From NCBI RefSeq assembly GCF_017656475.1, contig NZ_JACDNT010000003.1, forward strand, positions 1-64,000: 64,000 nt of DNA, read 5' to 3'. The stretch comes from Archaeoglobus sp. Lineage in GTDB: Archaea; Halobacteriota; Archaeoglobi; Archaeoglobales; Archaeoglobaceae. The position numbers were made by a program, and so were the translations under genes. Under the pieces are notes generated by a model. The model saw only the letters and a list, made by a program, of their open reading frames with translations, made no database searches and had not been told where the DNA came from. Below, one piece after another: positions 25,025 to 32,573 of the stretch (position 1 is its first letter; every line of letters starts with the position of its first letter).

Positions 25025-25966
25025 ATGCTAAAATTGAGGACGCCCTCAAGAGTTCACATCACGCTCATCGACCTCAACGGTGCGATAGGGAGAGTGGATG
25101 GTGGTGTGGGGCTGGCTCTGGAAGAGCCCCACATCGAAATCAGAGTTAAAGAACACGATGATTTTATTCTCAAAGGAGAGCCAATCAACCGCGAGAGATT
25201 CAATCTCTCAGCAGAAAAAATGATCAAATACTGCGGGAAAGGTGCCGAAATTGAGGTGCTCTCCGATTATGAAGCTCACGTCGGACTTGGAAGTGGTACG
25301 CAGATCAGCCTTGCCGTTGGAAAAGCGTTCAGCGAGCTTTACAGTTTGAATCTAACAACGAGGCAGATTGCAGAAATAATGGGCAGAGGGGGGACTTCTG
25401 GCATTGGAGTTGCTGTCTTTGACTACGGAGGGCTGGTTGTAGATGGCGGCCACTCAACGAAGGAGAAGAAGAGCTTCCTGCCATCATCAGCCAGCAAGGC
25501 CAAACCTGCCCCTATGATTGCGAGGCTCGACTTCCCTAACTGGGATGTTGTTCTTGCAATTCCTGAACTGAAGGGCTTTTTTGGGGATGCGGAAATCAAC
25601 CTGTTTCAGAAAAGCTGTCCCGTTCCGCTTGATGATGTCAGGGAGATTTGCCACCTCATACTCATGAAAATGCTCCCGGCGGTTGTTGAAGCCGATCTCG
25701 ACAGTCTTGCAGCGACAATAAAACGAATTCAGGAGCTTGGCTTCAAGAAAGCGGAAGTTGAGCAGTATGGTGATCTGATTAAAGGTTGCTTCGACCTTGC
25801 AGACTGCGCGGGAATGAGCTCCACTGGCCCTACAGTTTACGCCATCACAGACACGAATGCTAGGGAGATTGAGAGGAGCTTTAGAGATTACTTCGCAGAA
25901 AGGGGGTATGAGTGCAGGACTTTGATAACAAAGGCGAGAAACAGAGGTGTCGAAATTGAAATATAA
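25025..25966 (+). CDS. Beta-ribofuranosylaminobenzene 5'-phosphate (RFAP) synthase
   Basis: A 313-aa GHMP-kinase-superfamily protein. RFAP synthase condenses 4-hydroxybenzoate or 4-aminobenzoate with PRPP, the first committed step towards methanopterin. Motifs include the N-terminal RTPSRVHITLIDLNG, VDGGVGLALEEP, the glycine-rich GLGSGTQISLAVG in the nucleotide-loop position, and RGGTSGIGVAVFDYGG. The A. fulgidus enzyme was among the first characterised, as I recall. The gene heads a tight cluster with nop5 and flpA, overlapping nop5 by 20 nt. Confidence 0.87.
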   Translation: MLKLRTPSRVHITLIDLNGAIGRVDGGVGLALEEPHIEIRVKEHDDFILKGEPINRERFNLSAEKMIKYCGKGAEIEVLSDYEAHVGLGSGTQISLAVGKAFSELYSLNLTTRQIAEIMGRGGTSGIGVAVFDYGGLVVDGGHSTKEKKSFLPSSASKAKPAPMIARLDFPNWDVVLAIPELKGFFGDAEINLFQKSCPVPLDDVREICHLILMKMLPAVVEADLDSLAATIKRIQELGFKKAEVEQYGDLIKGCFDLADCAGMSSTGPTVYAITDTNAREIERSFRDYFAERGYECRTLITKARNRGVEIEI

Positions 25967-26732
25967 CCTCTGGTTTGGTGTTTACGACGGAAAAGAAGTT
26001 AAGCTCAGTGAGAATTTCGAAGAATCTTTTTTAAAGGCCGAAAATCCCTCTCCGCTTCCTTTTAACGTTTCTGAGCTTGGAATGCAGGTTTTGGGGGAGA
26101 GTTATTACCGAATTTTACGCAAAACCGCTCTGCAGGTGTCTGAAAAGCAGGTTGAGAGGGAACTGAAGAGGGAGGACAGGTATGTTGTTGCACTCGTGAA
26201 AGCTCTTGAGGAGATTGATGAAGCAATAAACATGCTCAACGAGAAGCTTGAGGACATAAAAGCCGTCAAGGAGTCCGATATAACGGAGAGCTTTGAGAGT
26301 AAAATCAGAGAGTTGAGGGAGCTGAGGAAGGAAGTGGAGAGAGAAATTGAAGACGTAATGAAAAAGATAGCACCGAACATGACGGAGCTTGTTGGGGCAA
26401 AGATTGCAGCAAAGATCCTCGAAAGGGCTGGGAGTATGGAAAAGCTGGTAAGGTTGCCGGCAAGCAAGGTTCAGGTAATTGGAGCTGAAAAGAGCCTTTA
26501 CAAGGCATTTGCAAGAATGAGGAAGGGTAAGAAGGCAAAAATACCAAAGCACGGAATTATATTCCTGCACCCCTTCATAAGAACTCTGCCTAAAACCAAA
26601 AGGGGAAAGATGGCAAGGTTCTTGGCTGCAAAGCTTGCTATTGCGGCAAAAATCGACTATTTCAGGGGAGAGGTCGATGAAAACCTTTACGAGAGCATCA
26701 GGAGGAGATACGAGGAGTTGAGGAGGAAATGA
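25947..26732 (+). CDS. nop5: Nop5 (Nop56/58), box C/D RNP scaffold
   Basis: A 261-aa protein. Nop5 bridges fibrillarin and L7Ae on box C/D guide RNAs for 2'-O-methylation of rRNA and tRNA. It has an N-terminal fibrillarin-binding domain, a long charged coiled coil (about residues 90-140, EEIDEAINMLNEKLEDIKAV), and the Nop domain with GAKIAAKILERAGSMEKLVRLPASKVQVIGAEK and KHGIIFLHPFIR. The charged C-terminal tail of eukaryotic homologues is absent, as usual in archaea. The start is GTG 25947 inside the RFAP synthase gene; a TTG at 25956 is an alternative. It overlaps flpA by ATGA. Confidence 0.93.
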   Translation: MSKLKYNLWFGVYDGKEVKLSENFEESFLKAENPSPLPFNVSELGMQVLGESYYRILRKTALQVSEKQVERELKREDRYVVALVKALEEIDEAINMLNEKLEDIKAVKESDITESFESKIRELRELRKEVEREIEDVMKKIAPNMTELVGAKIAAKILERAGSMEKLVRLPASKVQVIGAEKSLYKAFARMRKGKKAKIPKHGIIFLHPFIRTLPKTKRGKMARFLAAKLAIAAKIDYFRGEVDENLYESIRRRYEELRRK

Positions 26733-27364
26733 AAGAACTAATGAGAAACGTTTACCTGAAGGACGGAACGCTGGTGACTAAGAGCAAGTACGGCTCTCAC
26801 TACGGCGAAAAAGTCTTTGATGGCTTCAGAGAGTGGATTCCGTGGAGAAGCAAGCTTGCAGCGATGATTTTAAAAGGTCACAGGCTTAAGCTGAAAGGGG
26901 ATGAGAAAGTACTCTACCTTGGTGCTGCAAGCGGGACGACTGTAAGTCATCTGGCAGACATCGTGGATGAAGGGGTGATTTATGCTGTTGAGTACGCAGC
27001 CAAGCCCTTTGAAAAGCTTTTAGAGCTTGCCAGGGAAAGGGACAACATAATCCCCCTTCTATTCGATGCATCAAAGCCCTGGAAGTACAGCGGAATAGTT
27101 GAGAAGGTCGACCTCATCTATCAAGATATTGCCCAGAAAAACCAGATTGAAATACTGGAGAGCAATGCTGAGTTCTTCCTCGAAAAGGGTGGTGAGATAG
27201 TTATAATGGTCAAGGCGAGGAGCGTAGACTCCACTGCTGAGCCTGAAGAGGTTTTTGAGTCGGTTCTGAGAAAAATGGGTGAGAGGTTTAAAATCGTCAA
27301 CCATGGAAGCTTGATGCCCTACCATAAGGATCACATATTCGTCCACGCTTACAAATCCGAGTAA
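26729..27364 (+). CDS. flpA: Fibrillarin, 2'-O-methyltransferase FlpA
   Basis: A 211-aa SAM-dependent RNA methyltransferase, the catalytic subunit of box C/D RNPs. Diagnostic stretches are SKYGSHYGEKVFDGFREWIPWRSKLAAMI, the SAM-binding VLYLGAASGTTVSHLADIV, and VDLIYQDIAQKNQ. The catalytic K-D-K-H set is present. It lacks the eukaryotic Gly/Arg-rich N-terminus, as in all archaeal forms. Its ATG overlaps the nop5 TGA, so the two partners are made in step. Confidence 0.95.
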   Translation: MKELMRNVYLKDGTLVTKSKYGSHYGEKVFDGFREWIPWRSKLAAMILKGHRLKLKGDEKVLYLGAASGTTVSHLADIVDEGVIYAVEYAAKPFEKLLELARERDNIIPLLFDASKPWKYSGIVEKVDLIYQDIAQKNQIEILESNAEFFLEKGGEIVIMVKARSVDSTAEPEEVFESVLRKMGERFKIVNHGSLMPYHKDHIFVHAYKSE

Positions 27365-27401
27365 ACCAAAACTTTTTAATCATAAGGTTTAGGGAGGATG
27401 G

Positions 27402-27698
27402 ATGATAGATCTGGCCTTAATGCTCACAGTGGAGGGAATGAGCGTTGTATTTCTCGTTCTATCTGTTTTGGCGCTATTTATGTGGATTATGGGAAAGCTG
27501 GCAGGAAGGGGAGAGGTTAAGGAGAAAATTGAAGTAAAACCAGTCTCCGAGTTGAAGGAGGCAGGGTTTAGCGATAAGGAGATTTTTGCAATCGTTGCCG
27601 CACTGATGAGGCATGAAGGGGTGCAGGTTGTGGATGTTAAAGCTCCAAAGAACTGGAAAAAGGTTGCCAGGCTGTATGCAATGAGGTGGGTGGAATGA
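27402..27698 (+). CDS. oadG: OadG-like gamma subunit of a sodium-pumping decarboxylase
   Basis: A 98-aa protein with one N-terminal membrane helix (LMLTVEGMSVVFLVLSVLALFMWIMG) followed by a short cytoplasmic tail ending [16 protein letters not shown]. This layout matches the small OadG subunit that assembles oxaloacetate or methylmalonyl-CoA decarboxylases in the membrane. The position directly before a biotin carrier and the beta subunit supports the call. The stop overlaps the biotin-carrier ATG. Confidence 0.78.
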   Translation: MIDLALMLTVEGMSVVFLVLSVLALFMWIMGKLAGRGEVKEKIEVKPVSELKEAGFSDKEIFAIVAALMRHEGVQVVDVKAPKNWKKVARLYAMRWVE

Positions 27699-28129
27699 GG
27701 TTTTACAGAATCAGGGTGGACGGAGCGGACTTCAAAGTTGGGGTGGAGAAGCTCAGAGAGGGTGTTTACAGAGTAAAGGTTGGCGAAAAGGAGGCTGAGG
27801 TTGTTGTTGAGGACATCTACGAGAGGGTGGAAAGAACAGTGGAAAGAACACAGTTCGAGCCAGTTGCACCTTCTGCTCTGATATCTGAAGTCAGGAATGA
27901 GCTGAAGGGAACTGGAGATGCTGTAACGTCGATGCTTCCGGGAGTCGTGCTGAAAGTCCTTGTTAATCCGGGAGACAGGGTAAAGGCTGGAGATCCGGTT
28001 GTGATAATCGAGTCGATGAAGATGGAAAATGAAATCGTAAGCCCCGTTGATGGTGTTGTGGCCGAAATCACGGTGAAGGAGGGGCAGAGGATAGAAGCGG
28101 GAGATGTTGTGGCAATCATTCAGCGGTGA
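27695..28129 (+). CDS. Biotin carboxyl carrier protein of a decarboxylase
   Basis: A 144-aa protein. The C-terminal lipoyl/biotinyl domain contains [20 protein letters not shown]; the Lys in SMKM is the biotinylation site, where the consensus is usually AMKM. The N-terminal ~70 residues form a small beta domain and a linker, rich in charge rather than Pro/Ala. The carrier moves the carboxyl group from the transferase subunit to OadB. The ATG at 27695 is chosen because it overlaps the OadG stop by ATGA; the track's GTG 27686 would add three residues. Confidence 0.87.
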   Translation: MRFYRIRVDGADFKVGVEKLREGVYRVKVGEKEAEVVVEDIYERVERTVERTQFEPVAPSALISEVRNELKGTGDAVTSMLPGVVLKVLVNPGDRVKAGDPVVIIESMKMENEIVSPVDGVVAEITVKEGQRIEAGDVVAIIQR

Positions 28130-28133
28130 GCTG

Positions 28134-29198
28134 ATGCTCGGAAGCCTTGTGATGATAGGTGCTGGATTGGTTTTGATTTATTTAGGGATAGCCAAGAAAA
28201 TGGAACCCCTCCTCCTCGTCCCGATCGGGATAGGGGCAATTCTAGTCAACATTCCCTGTGCGGGGCTGGCTGAGGAGGGAAGCATTTTCGACCTCTTCCT
28301 GAAGTACCTCATCCACACTGAAATAGTCCCCCTGCTAATATTCCTCGGTTTGGGAGCTTTAACGGACTTCTCGCCTTTACTCGCAAATCCGAAAACGTTC
28401 TTGCTGGGCGCTGCAGCCCAGATTGGCATTTTTGCAGCCCTGATTGCCGCCCTATTTCTCGGCTTCACCCCGCAGGAGGCTGCATCAATAGGCATAATCG
28501 GCGGCGCTGACGGCCCGACGACGATTTACACAACAACGATCCTCGCCCCACACCTGCTCGCAGCTACAGCTGTTGCAGCCTACAGCTACATGTCTCTCGT
28601 CCCGATTATCCAGCCGCCCATCATCAAAGCACTCACGACGAGCAGGGAGAGAAAGATAAAGATGAAGCAGCTCAGAGTGGTGTCAAAGAGGGAGAAAATA
28701 ATCTTTCCGATTGCAACAATAATCATTTCCGGTTTCCTCGCCCCTAAAGCTCTCCCCCTTGTGGGAATGCTCATGACGGGCAACCTGTTCAGAGAGAGCG
28801 GTGTCACCGACAGGCTGGCGAAGGGGGCGAGTGAGGAGCTGATGAACATAATGACGATAATTCTCGGCCTCTCCGTTGGAAGCACGATGAGGGCAGAGAG
28901 TTTCCTCACTCAGAAAACACTTCTTGTCTTAGCTCTTGGAGTTGTTGCCTTTGCCGCAGCAACTGCAGGAGGTGTGCTGCTTGCCAAGCTGATGAACCTG
29001 TTTCTTGAGGAGAAGATCAACCCAATGATTGGTGCTGCAGGAGTTTCAGCTGTTCCAATGTCAGCAAGAGTCGTGCAGAGGCTCGCAGTCGAGGAGGATC
29101 CTTCAAACCACATTCTCATGCATGCGATGGGGCCGAACGTGGCTGGGGTTATCGGATCTGCGGTTGCTGCAGGAGTGCTGATTCAGCTTCTTGGCTGA
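28134..29198 (+). CDS. oadB: Sodium-pumping decarboxylase beta subunit, OadB/MmdB type
   Basis: A 354-aa membrane protein with ~9-10 hydrophobic segments. It decarboxylates carboxybiotin while exporting sodium. Characteristic motifs include [11 protein letters not shown], with the polar GGADGPT region required for sodium translocation, and [18 protein letters not shown] near the C-terminus. The ATG at 28134 lies 5 nt after the carrier stop; the track start at 28104 would lie inside that gene. The carboxyltransferase (alpha) subunit is not in this cluster and must be encoded elsewhere if the complex is complete. Confidence 0.9.
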   Translation: MLGSLVMIGAGLVLIYLGIAKKMEPLLLVPIGIGAILVNIPCAGLAEEGSIFDLFLKYLIHTEIVPLLIFLGLGALTDFSPLLANPKTFLLGAAAQIGIFAALIAALFLGFTPQEAASIGIIGGADGPTTIYTTTILAPHLLAATAVAAYSYMSLVPIIQPPIIKALTTSRERKIKMKQLRVVSKREKIIFPIATIIISGFLAPKALPLVGMLMTGNLFRESGVTDRLAKGASEELMNIMTIILGLSVGSTMRAESFLTQKTLLVLALGVVAFAAATAGGVLLAKLMNLFLEEKINPMIGAAGVSAVPMSARVVQRLAVEEDPSNHILMHAMGPNVAGVIGSAVAAGVLIQLLG

Positions 29199-29310
29199 GC
29201 CTGAATCAGAATAAAAAGCTTTAGAGAAAAAGATTTTATAAATATTTGATTCTTTTATTTATTCACGAATTTCGAAATATTATGATGATAACAATAATAG
29301 AAACAGAAAT

Positions 29311-29320
29311 CTATAAATAA
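29311..29320 (+). promoter_or_regulatory. TATA element of the winged-helix gene
   Basis: CTATAAATAA is centred about 26 nt before the ATG at 29341. It argues for that codon rather than the GTG at 29335. Confidence 0.55.
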
Positions 29321-29340
29321 TTTGTAAATTTAATGTGGTT

Positions 29341-29592
29341 ATGGGAGAGAAAAGGTCGCGTTTCGAGATTTTCGTTGCCATTTTGAAAGTGACAGGCAGC
29401 GGGGCAAATATGACCAGGATAGTTTACGGTGCGAACATAAACTTCAAAATGGCTCAAAATTACATTGAATACCTTCTCGATAAAGATTTTCTTGTGTTAA
29501 CCTCAGAAAACGGGAAAAAGATATACAGCACCACTGAGAAGGGGAGAGATTTTGTAAAAAAATACGGTGAACTGGAAGTGTTAGCTGAGTAA
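29341..29592 (+). CDS. Winged-helix DNA-binding protein, archaeal HTH_45-like
   Basis: An 83-aa protein with a single winged-helix domain: an N-terminal helix RFEIFVAILKVTGSGANMTRIVYGANINFKMAQNYIEYLLDKDFL and a wing DFLVLTSENGKKIYSTTEKGRDFV. The pattern matches the small archaeal transcription regulators grouped as HTH_45. It lies just upstream of the secreted-protein and signal-peptidase cluster, so regulation of that cluster is a reasonable guess. It has its own promoter. Confidence 0.75.
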   Translation: MGEKRSRFEIFVAILKVTGSGANMTRIVYGANINFKMAQNYIEYLLDKDFLVLTSENGKKIYSTTEKGRDFVKKYGELEVLAE

Positions 29593-29628
29593 ACCTCAGA
29601 GCATAAGTTCAGTAGCTATACTTCGAAT

Positions 29629-29639
29629 TCTTTAAATAT
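29629..29639 (+). promoter_or_regulatory. TATA element of the 58-aa gene
   Basis: TCTTTAAATAT is centred 27 nt before the ATG at 29661. Confidence 0.55.
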
Positions 29640-29660
29640 TCTTGCCACACAATTCAAACC

Positions 29661-29837
29661 ATGTTAAAAAATATTGACAAAATCCTGGAAATGATAAAAG
29701 ACAAAAGGCTGCCAAAAGAAAAGTTATCGCGAAAAGAACTCAATATTTTGCTTGAACTCGGATTGGTAGAAATAAAAGACGGAGAAATCGTGATTACTGA
29801 GTGGGGAGATAAGTTTCTGAACCTTCCTACTGAGTAA
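29661..29837 (+). CDS. Small winged-helix-like protein (58 aa)
   Basis: An ORF two residues too short for the track: [58 protein letters not shown]-type sequence. The second half ([26 protein letters not shown]) has the helix, strand, turn, strand and helix of a winged-helix wing. A strong TATA element at the leaderless distance supports expression. It may be a DNA-binding or anti-regulator peptide paired with the winged-helix gene 68 nt upstream. No family name is known to me. Confidence 0.6.
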   Translation: MLKNIDKILEMIKDKRLPKEKLSRKELNILLELGLVEIKDGEIVITEWGDKFLNLPTE

Positions 29838-29886
29838 TCTTACTGAAAATCCTTTCTAATTTTGGCTTCTGATTTTATTTTCAAAT

Positions 29887-29897
29887 ATTATATATAA
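29887..29897 (+). promoter_or_regulatory. TATA element of the secreted-protein operon
   Basis: ATTATATATAA lies about 58 nt before the ATG at 29951. Unlike most genes here, this leaves a leader of roughly 30-35 nt containing a hairpin and a strong GAGGTG ribosome-binding site. Confidence 0.5.
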
Positions 29898-29918
29898 CAT
29901 TTTGAACAACATATCTTA

Positions 29919-29933
29919 TCGGCTGAATGCCGA
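29919..29933 (+). promoter_or_regulatory. Leader hairpin before the first secreted-protein gene
   Basis: TCGGC-TGAAT-GCCGA forms a five-base-pair stem with a five-base loop. If transcription starts about 25 nt after the TATA element, the hairpin sits at the very 5' end of the mRNA, seven bases before the GAGGTG ribosome-binding site (29940-29945). Confidence 0.4.
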
Positions 29934-29950
29934 GAAAGTGAGGTGAAAAA

Positions 29951-30541
29951 ATGAGAAAAATGCCATTGGGTATATTGGGAGCAATGGTGGCTCTGAGCCT
30001 TGTCATTGGTGTAAGCGCTACCTTTAGTGACTACAACGCAGATAGAAGCATCCACTGGAACATAACAACTGACGATACGGAGCTGATAGACCTGAAACCT
30101 ATTCAGCCCTATGCTTATATCGCTGACAACGGAGAGCTTGTAGTTGACTTCTCGCCCAACAACCCGAATTATCCGGGTTACGGCGATGGAATTAGCCCGG
30201 CAAGCGAGTACAACTTCAACGAGGTTTTTGCAGTGAGCAACCATCTCTGGGAAAACATGCCAATAGTTGTGAGAATTACATCATCCAACACGCACGTTGA
30301 ATTCTACTCACACGAGGGTGGAGTTTATGCGGTGGATGGTGGTGCAGCAGCAACAGCTTCAGACAGTGCCAGGGATGATGTGTGCTTCGTTCTTGGGCCA
30401 AACTCAGAGAAGAAGATTGGAATGGACCTCAGCGCTAACGGAGACAGTCCGGGAGATGTGTGGGATTTGACAATGACAGTGAAGGCCTACAGGCTTGGAA
30501 CAGAGCCTGCTGAGCTGAGTAACTGTGGACAGGTGATATAA
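29951..30541 (+). CDS. Secreted DUF1102-like protein 1, candidate fibre subunit
   Basis: A 196-aa protein with an N-terminal signal peptide (MRKMPLGILGAMVALSLVIGVSA) and probable cleavage before TFSDYNADRSIHWN. The FSDYxAxR segment just after the cleavage site resembles TasA/camelysin-type subunits processed by SipW. The mature part is beta-rich, with IDLKPIQPYAYI, a PNNPNYPGYGDGIS motif and a single Cys pair late in the chain. It closely parallels the next gene. It is probably secreted and assembles or coats the cell. A strong GAGGTG ribosome-binding site suggests high expression. Confidence 0.7.
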   Translation: MRKMPLGILGAMVALSLVIGVSATFSDYNADRSIHWNITTDDTELIDLKPIQPYAYIADNGELVVDFSPNNPNYPGYGDGISPASEYNFNEVFAVSNHLWENMPIVVRITSSNTHVEFYSHEGGVYAVDGGAAATASDSARDDVCFVLGPNSEKKIGMDLSANGDSPGDVWDLTMTVKAYRLGTEPAELSNCGQVI

Positions 30542-31071
30542 TGAAAAAGTTAGCAGGTCTTCTGCTTCTGATTGTTGGCTTAACGCTGACGATAGGGGCG
30601 GGAGCAAACTTTAGGTATTACGAAGCTGAAAGGAGCATAACCGTGAACATTACGTCAGATGACAACGAGTTCATCGATCTAACTCCATTGCAACCCTATG
30701 CCTACCTGAATAATGGAAAGTTGACCATTGAGATGTCACCCAACAACCCGAATTATCCGGGTTATGGTGACGGAATGAGCGTCAACACAATATACGTGTT
30801 TGAAGAGATGTTCAACGTAAGCAACGAGCTTTGGGAGAATGAAAATGGTGATTTCCCGGTTTGCGTGCAGATATCGATAAGTGATGGTGTTGAAGTCTTT
30901 GCCGGGGACTACGACAACCCAATTAGTGGTCCAGGAACGCAATTGCAGTTTACCGTGTACCATGACGAGCCAGTTCCAGTTGGATTCGTATTCAACAACA
31001 CCGACAAAGAAATGGGCGCACAACATGTTCAGATGAGTATTGTTGCCGTAGCAGGAGCTTGCGGTGAGTAA
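30541..31071 (+). CDS. Secreted DUF1102-like protein 2, candidate fibre subunit
   Basis: A 176-aa paralogue of the preceding protein. The signal peptide (MKKLAGLLLLIVGLTLTIGAGA) is followed by NFRYYEAERSITVNITSDD, then IDLTPLQPYAYL and SPNNPNYPGYGDGMS, aligned with protein 1 through most of their length. Two Cys occur in the mature part. Its ATG overlaps the stop codon of gene 1 by one base, so the two are translationally coupled and probably made in set proportion. Likely roles are main and minor subunit of one polymer, but which is which cannot be told. Confidence 0.7.
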   Translation: MKKLAGLLLLIVGLTLTIGAGANFRYYEAERSITVNITSDDNEFIDLTPLQPYAYLNNGKLTIEMSPNNPNYPGYGDGMSVNTIYVFEEMFNVSNELWENENGDFPVCVQISISDGVEVFAGDYDNPISGPGTQLQFTVYHDEPVPVGFVFNNTDKEMGAQHVQMSIVAVAGACGE

Positions 31072-31105
31072 GCTCCCAACTTTAATTTTTTTATGAGGAA
31101 AGCAA

Positions 31106-31564
31106 ATGAAAAAAATCATAATTGCGATAATATTACTTCTCATAGCTCTCGGATTGAGAGCTCCAGCCATATCTGTCATGGCTGCAGATACCATTAGTGG
31201 AATTTTGCTTTACTCTACCTCACCCTACGCAAATAACGAGAACAACCTGACGATAGATATTACCGAAAACAACCCGAACTATCCGGGCTATGGCAATGGC
31301 CTGAGTCCGGGGTCAGTTTACAGATTTGATGACCTTTTAACCATAGAAAACAGCAACAGCTTTCCGGTTTGCGTTGAACTCGAGTCTCAGAGTGATCTGG
31401 TAAAATTTTACACTGACGGAGACTCTTTGCCAGCAATCAGCTTCACACTCGCTGTGAATGAAAGCATGTCTGTGGGTGTGGAGTTCAACGCAGCAGAGCT
31501 TGGACTGATGGAGGAGTATTACAGCATTCAGATACTGGAAGGCGGTTGCAATGAAACTGTCTGA
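31106..31564 (+). CDS. Secreted DUF1102-like protein 3, short variant
   Basis: A 152-aa relative of the two preceding proteins. It has an N-terminal hydrophobic signal (MKKIIIAIILLLIALGLRAPAISVMA) and lacks the FxxYxAxR segment seen in its neighbours, but keeps ENNPNYPGYGNGLSPGSVYRFDDLLTI and the following FPVCVEL. It could be a capping, adaptor or anchor subunit of the same assembly. Its 3' end overlaps the signal peptidase gene by 14 nt. Confidence 0.65.
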   Translation: MKKIIIAIILLLIALGLRAPAISVMAADTISGILLYSTSPYANNENNLTIDITENNPNYPGYGNGLSPGSVYRFDDLLTIENSNSFPVCVELESQSDLVKFYTDGDSLPAISFTLAVNESMSVGVEFNAAELGLMEEYYSIQILEGGCNETV

Positions 31565-32573
31565 TATTCTCCTGCTCGTTTTACTGGCGTTCCTGCTGGC
31601 ATCAACAGCAGGATTCGTGCTTAACAGGCCAGTTCTGCTGTCTTACGTAACTTCAGACAGCATGACTCCAACTTTAAACAGAGGTGACCTTTTCCTCATA
31701 AATCCACTTGCAGAAGCAAAGCCGGACGACATAGTCGTTTTCAACCTGAACGGTCACTGGACAGTTCACAGAGTTGTGGCGGAGACTGATGGAGGTTACA
31801 TTACCAAAGGTGACCACAATATTGCCACAGACCAGCAGGGAGGTACGAACACGGTCAAAAGGGAGAGCGTTGCTGGAGTAGTTCCAATAATCTTTGGCAC
31901 TCCACTAAAAGTTCCAGAAGTTGGAAACTATATCCAGAAACTTTCTGGAACAACGATAAACATATTGTTGGCAGTTTTCATGATAATAGGCGGAGCGACG
32001 CTGTTAACAGGGAGGGGAGAAGAAAGGAAAAAGGAAAAGAAGGTTTACAGGCTGAGATACGAGACTCTCTATGTTGCAGTCTCAACAGTGTCGATTGCCA
32101 TGCTTCTTCTCTCCATACTGGCCACATGGGGGACTGCTGGTTTCAGCTATGCCTCAACCTTAGCAGGTGGTCAGAGGGAGGGATGGTATCTGCCCGATTC
32201 GGAGTTTGATAAGCAGATTGAGATAAAGAACAACGCCCTATTCCCGCTCATTTACGTTTTCAGTTTAGAAAGTGATAGGGCTGAATTGCAGGAATCAAGC
32301 AAAATTCTCTCAGCAGGGGAGAAGGCAGAATTGAACGTTCACGTTAAAGTTCCTTCAGAAACGAGAATTTATTATGACGAAATAGTGGTTCAGGCTTATC
32401 CGCTAATTCTTCCGTCGGAGATCATAATCAGAATGCACAGTTTAAGTCCTCTCCTACCGCTTGCAGCCTTCGCAATGGAGTTTGCGGTGGTTTTGAGTGT
32501 AATCTACTACGCAACAAATGCGGGAGAGGAGGAGGTTATAAGATTGAATAAAAGAAGGAGGTTGAAATTATGA
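31551..32573 (+). CDS. SipW-like signal peptidase I with C-terminal extracellular and membrane extension
   Basis: A 340-aa protein. Residues ~1-160 form a signal peptidase I of the archaeal/ER type: the catalytic Ser is in SDSMTPTLNRGD, the His replacing bacterial Lys in WTVHRVV, and the Asp in TKGDHN. Residues ~170-340 are an extra region with a membrane helix, an outside domain (GFSYASTLAGGQREGWYLP, then KNNALFPLIYVFSLES) and another membrane helix with a basic tail. Ordinary archaeal signal peptidases lack this extension. Its place among four secreted substrates suggests a dedicated processing enzyme. Confidence 0.85.
   Translation: MKLSDILLLVLLAFLLASTAGFVLNRPVLLSYVTSDSMTPTLNRGDLFLINPLAEAKPDDIVVFNLNGHWTVHRVVAETDGGYITKGDHNIATDQQGGTNTVKRESVAGVVPIIFGTPLKVPEVGNYIQKLSGTTINILLAVFMIIGGATLLTGRGEERKKEKKVYRLRYETLYVAVSTVSIAMLLLSILATWGTAGFSYASTLAGGQREGWYLPDSEFDKQIEIKNNALFPLIYVFSLESDRAELQESSKILSAGEKAELNVHVKVPSETRIYYDEIVVQAYPLILPSEIIIRMHSLSPLLPLAAFAMEFAVVLSVIYYATNAGEEEVIRLNKRRRLKL

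Noticed and set aside
28104-28133. Longer OadB start at 28104
   Set aside because: It would lie inside the biotin-carrier gene and adds a polar stretch before the first membrane helix; ATG 28134 follows the carrier stop.
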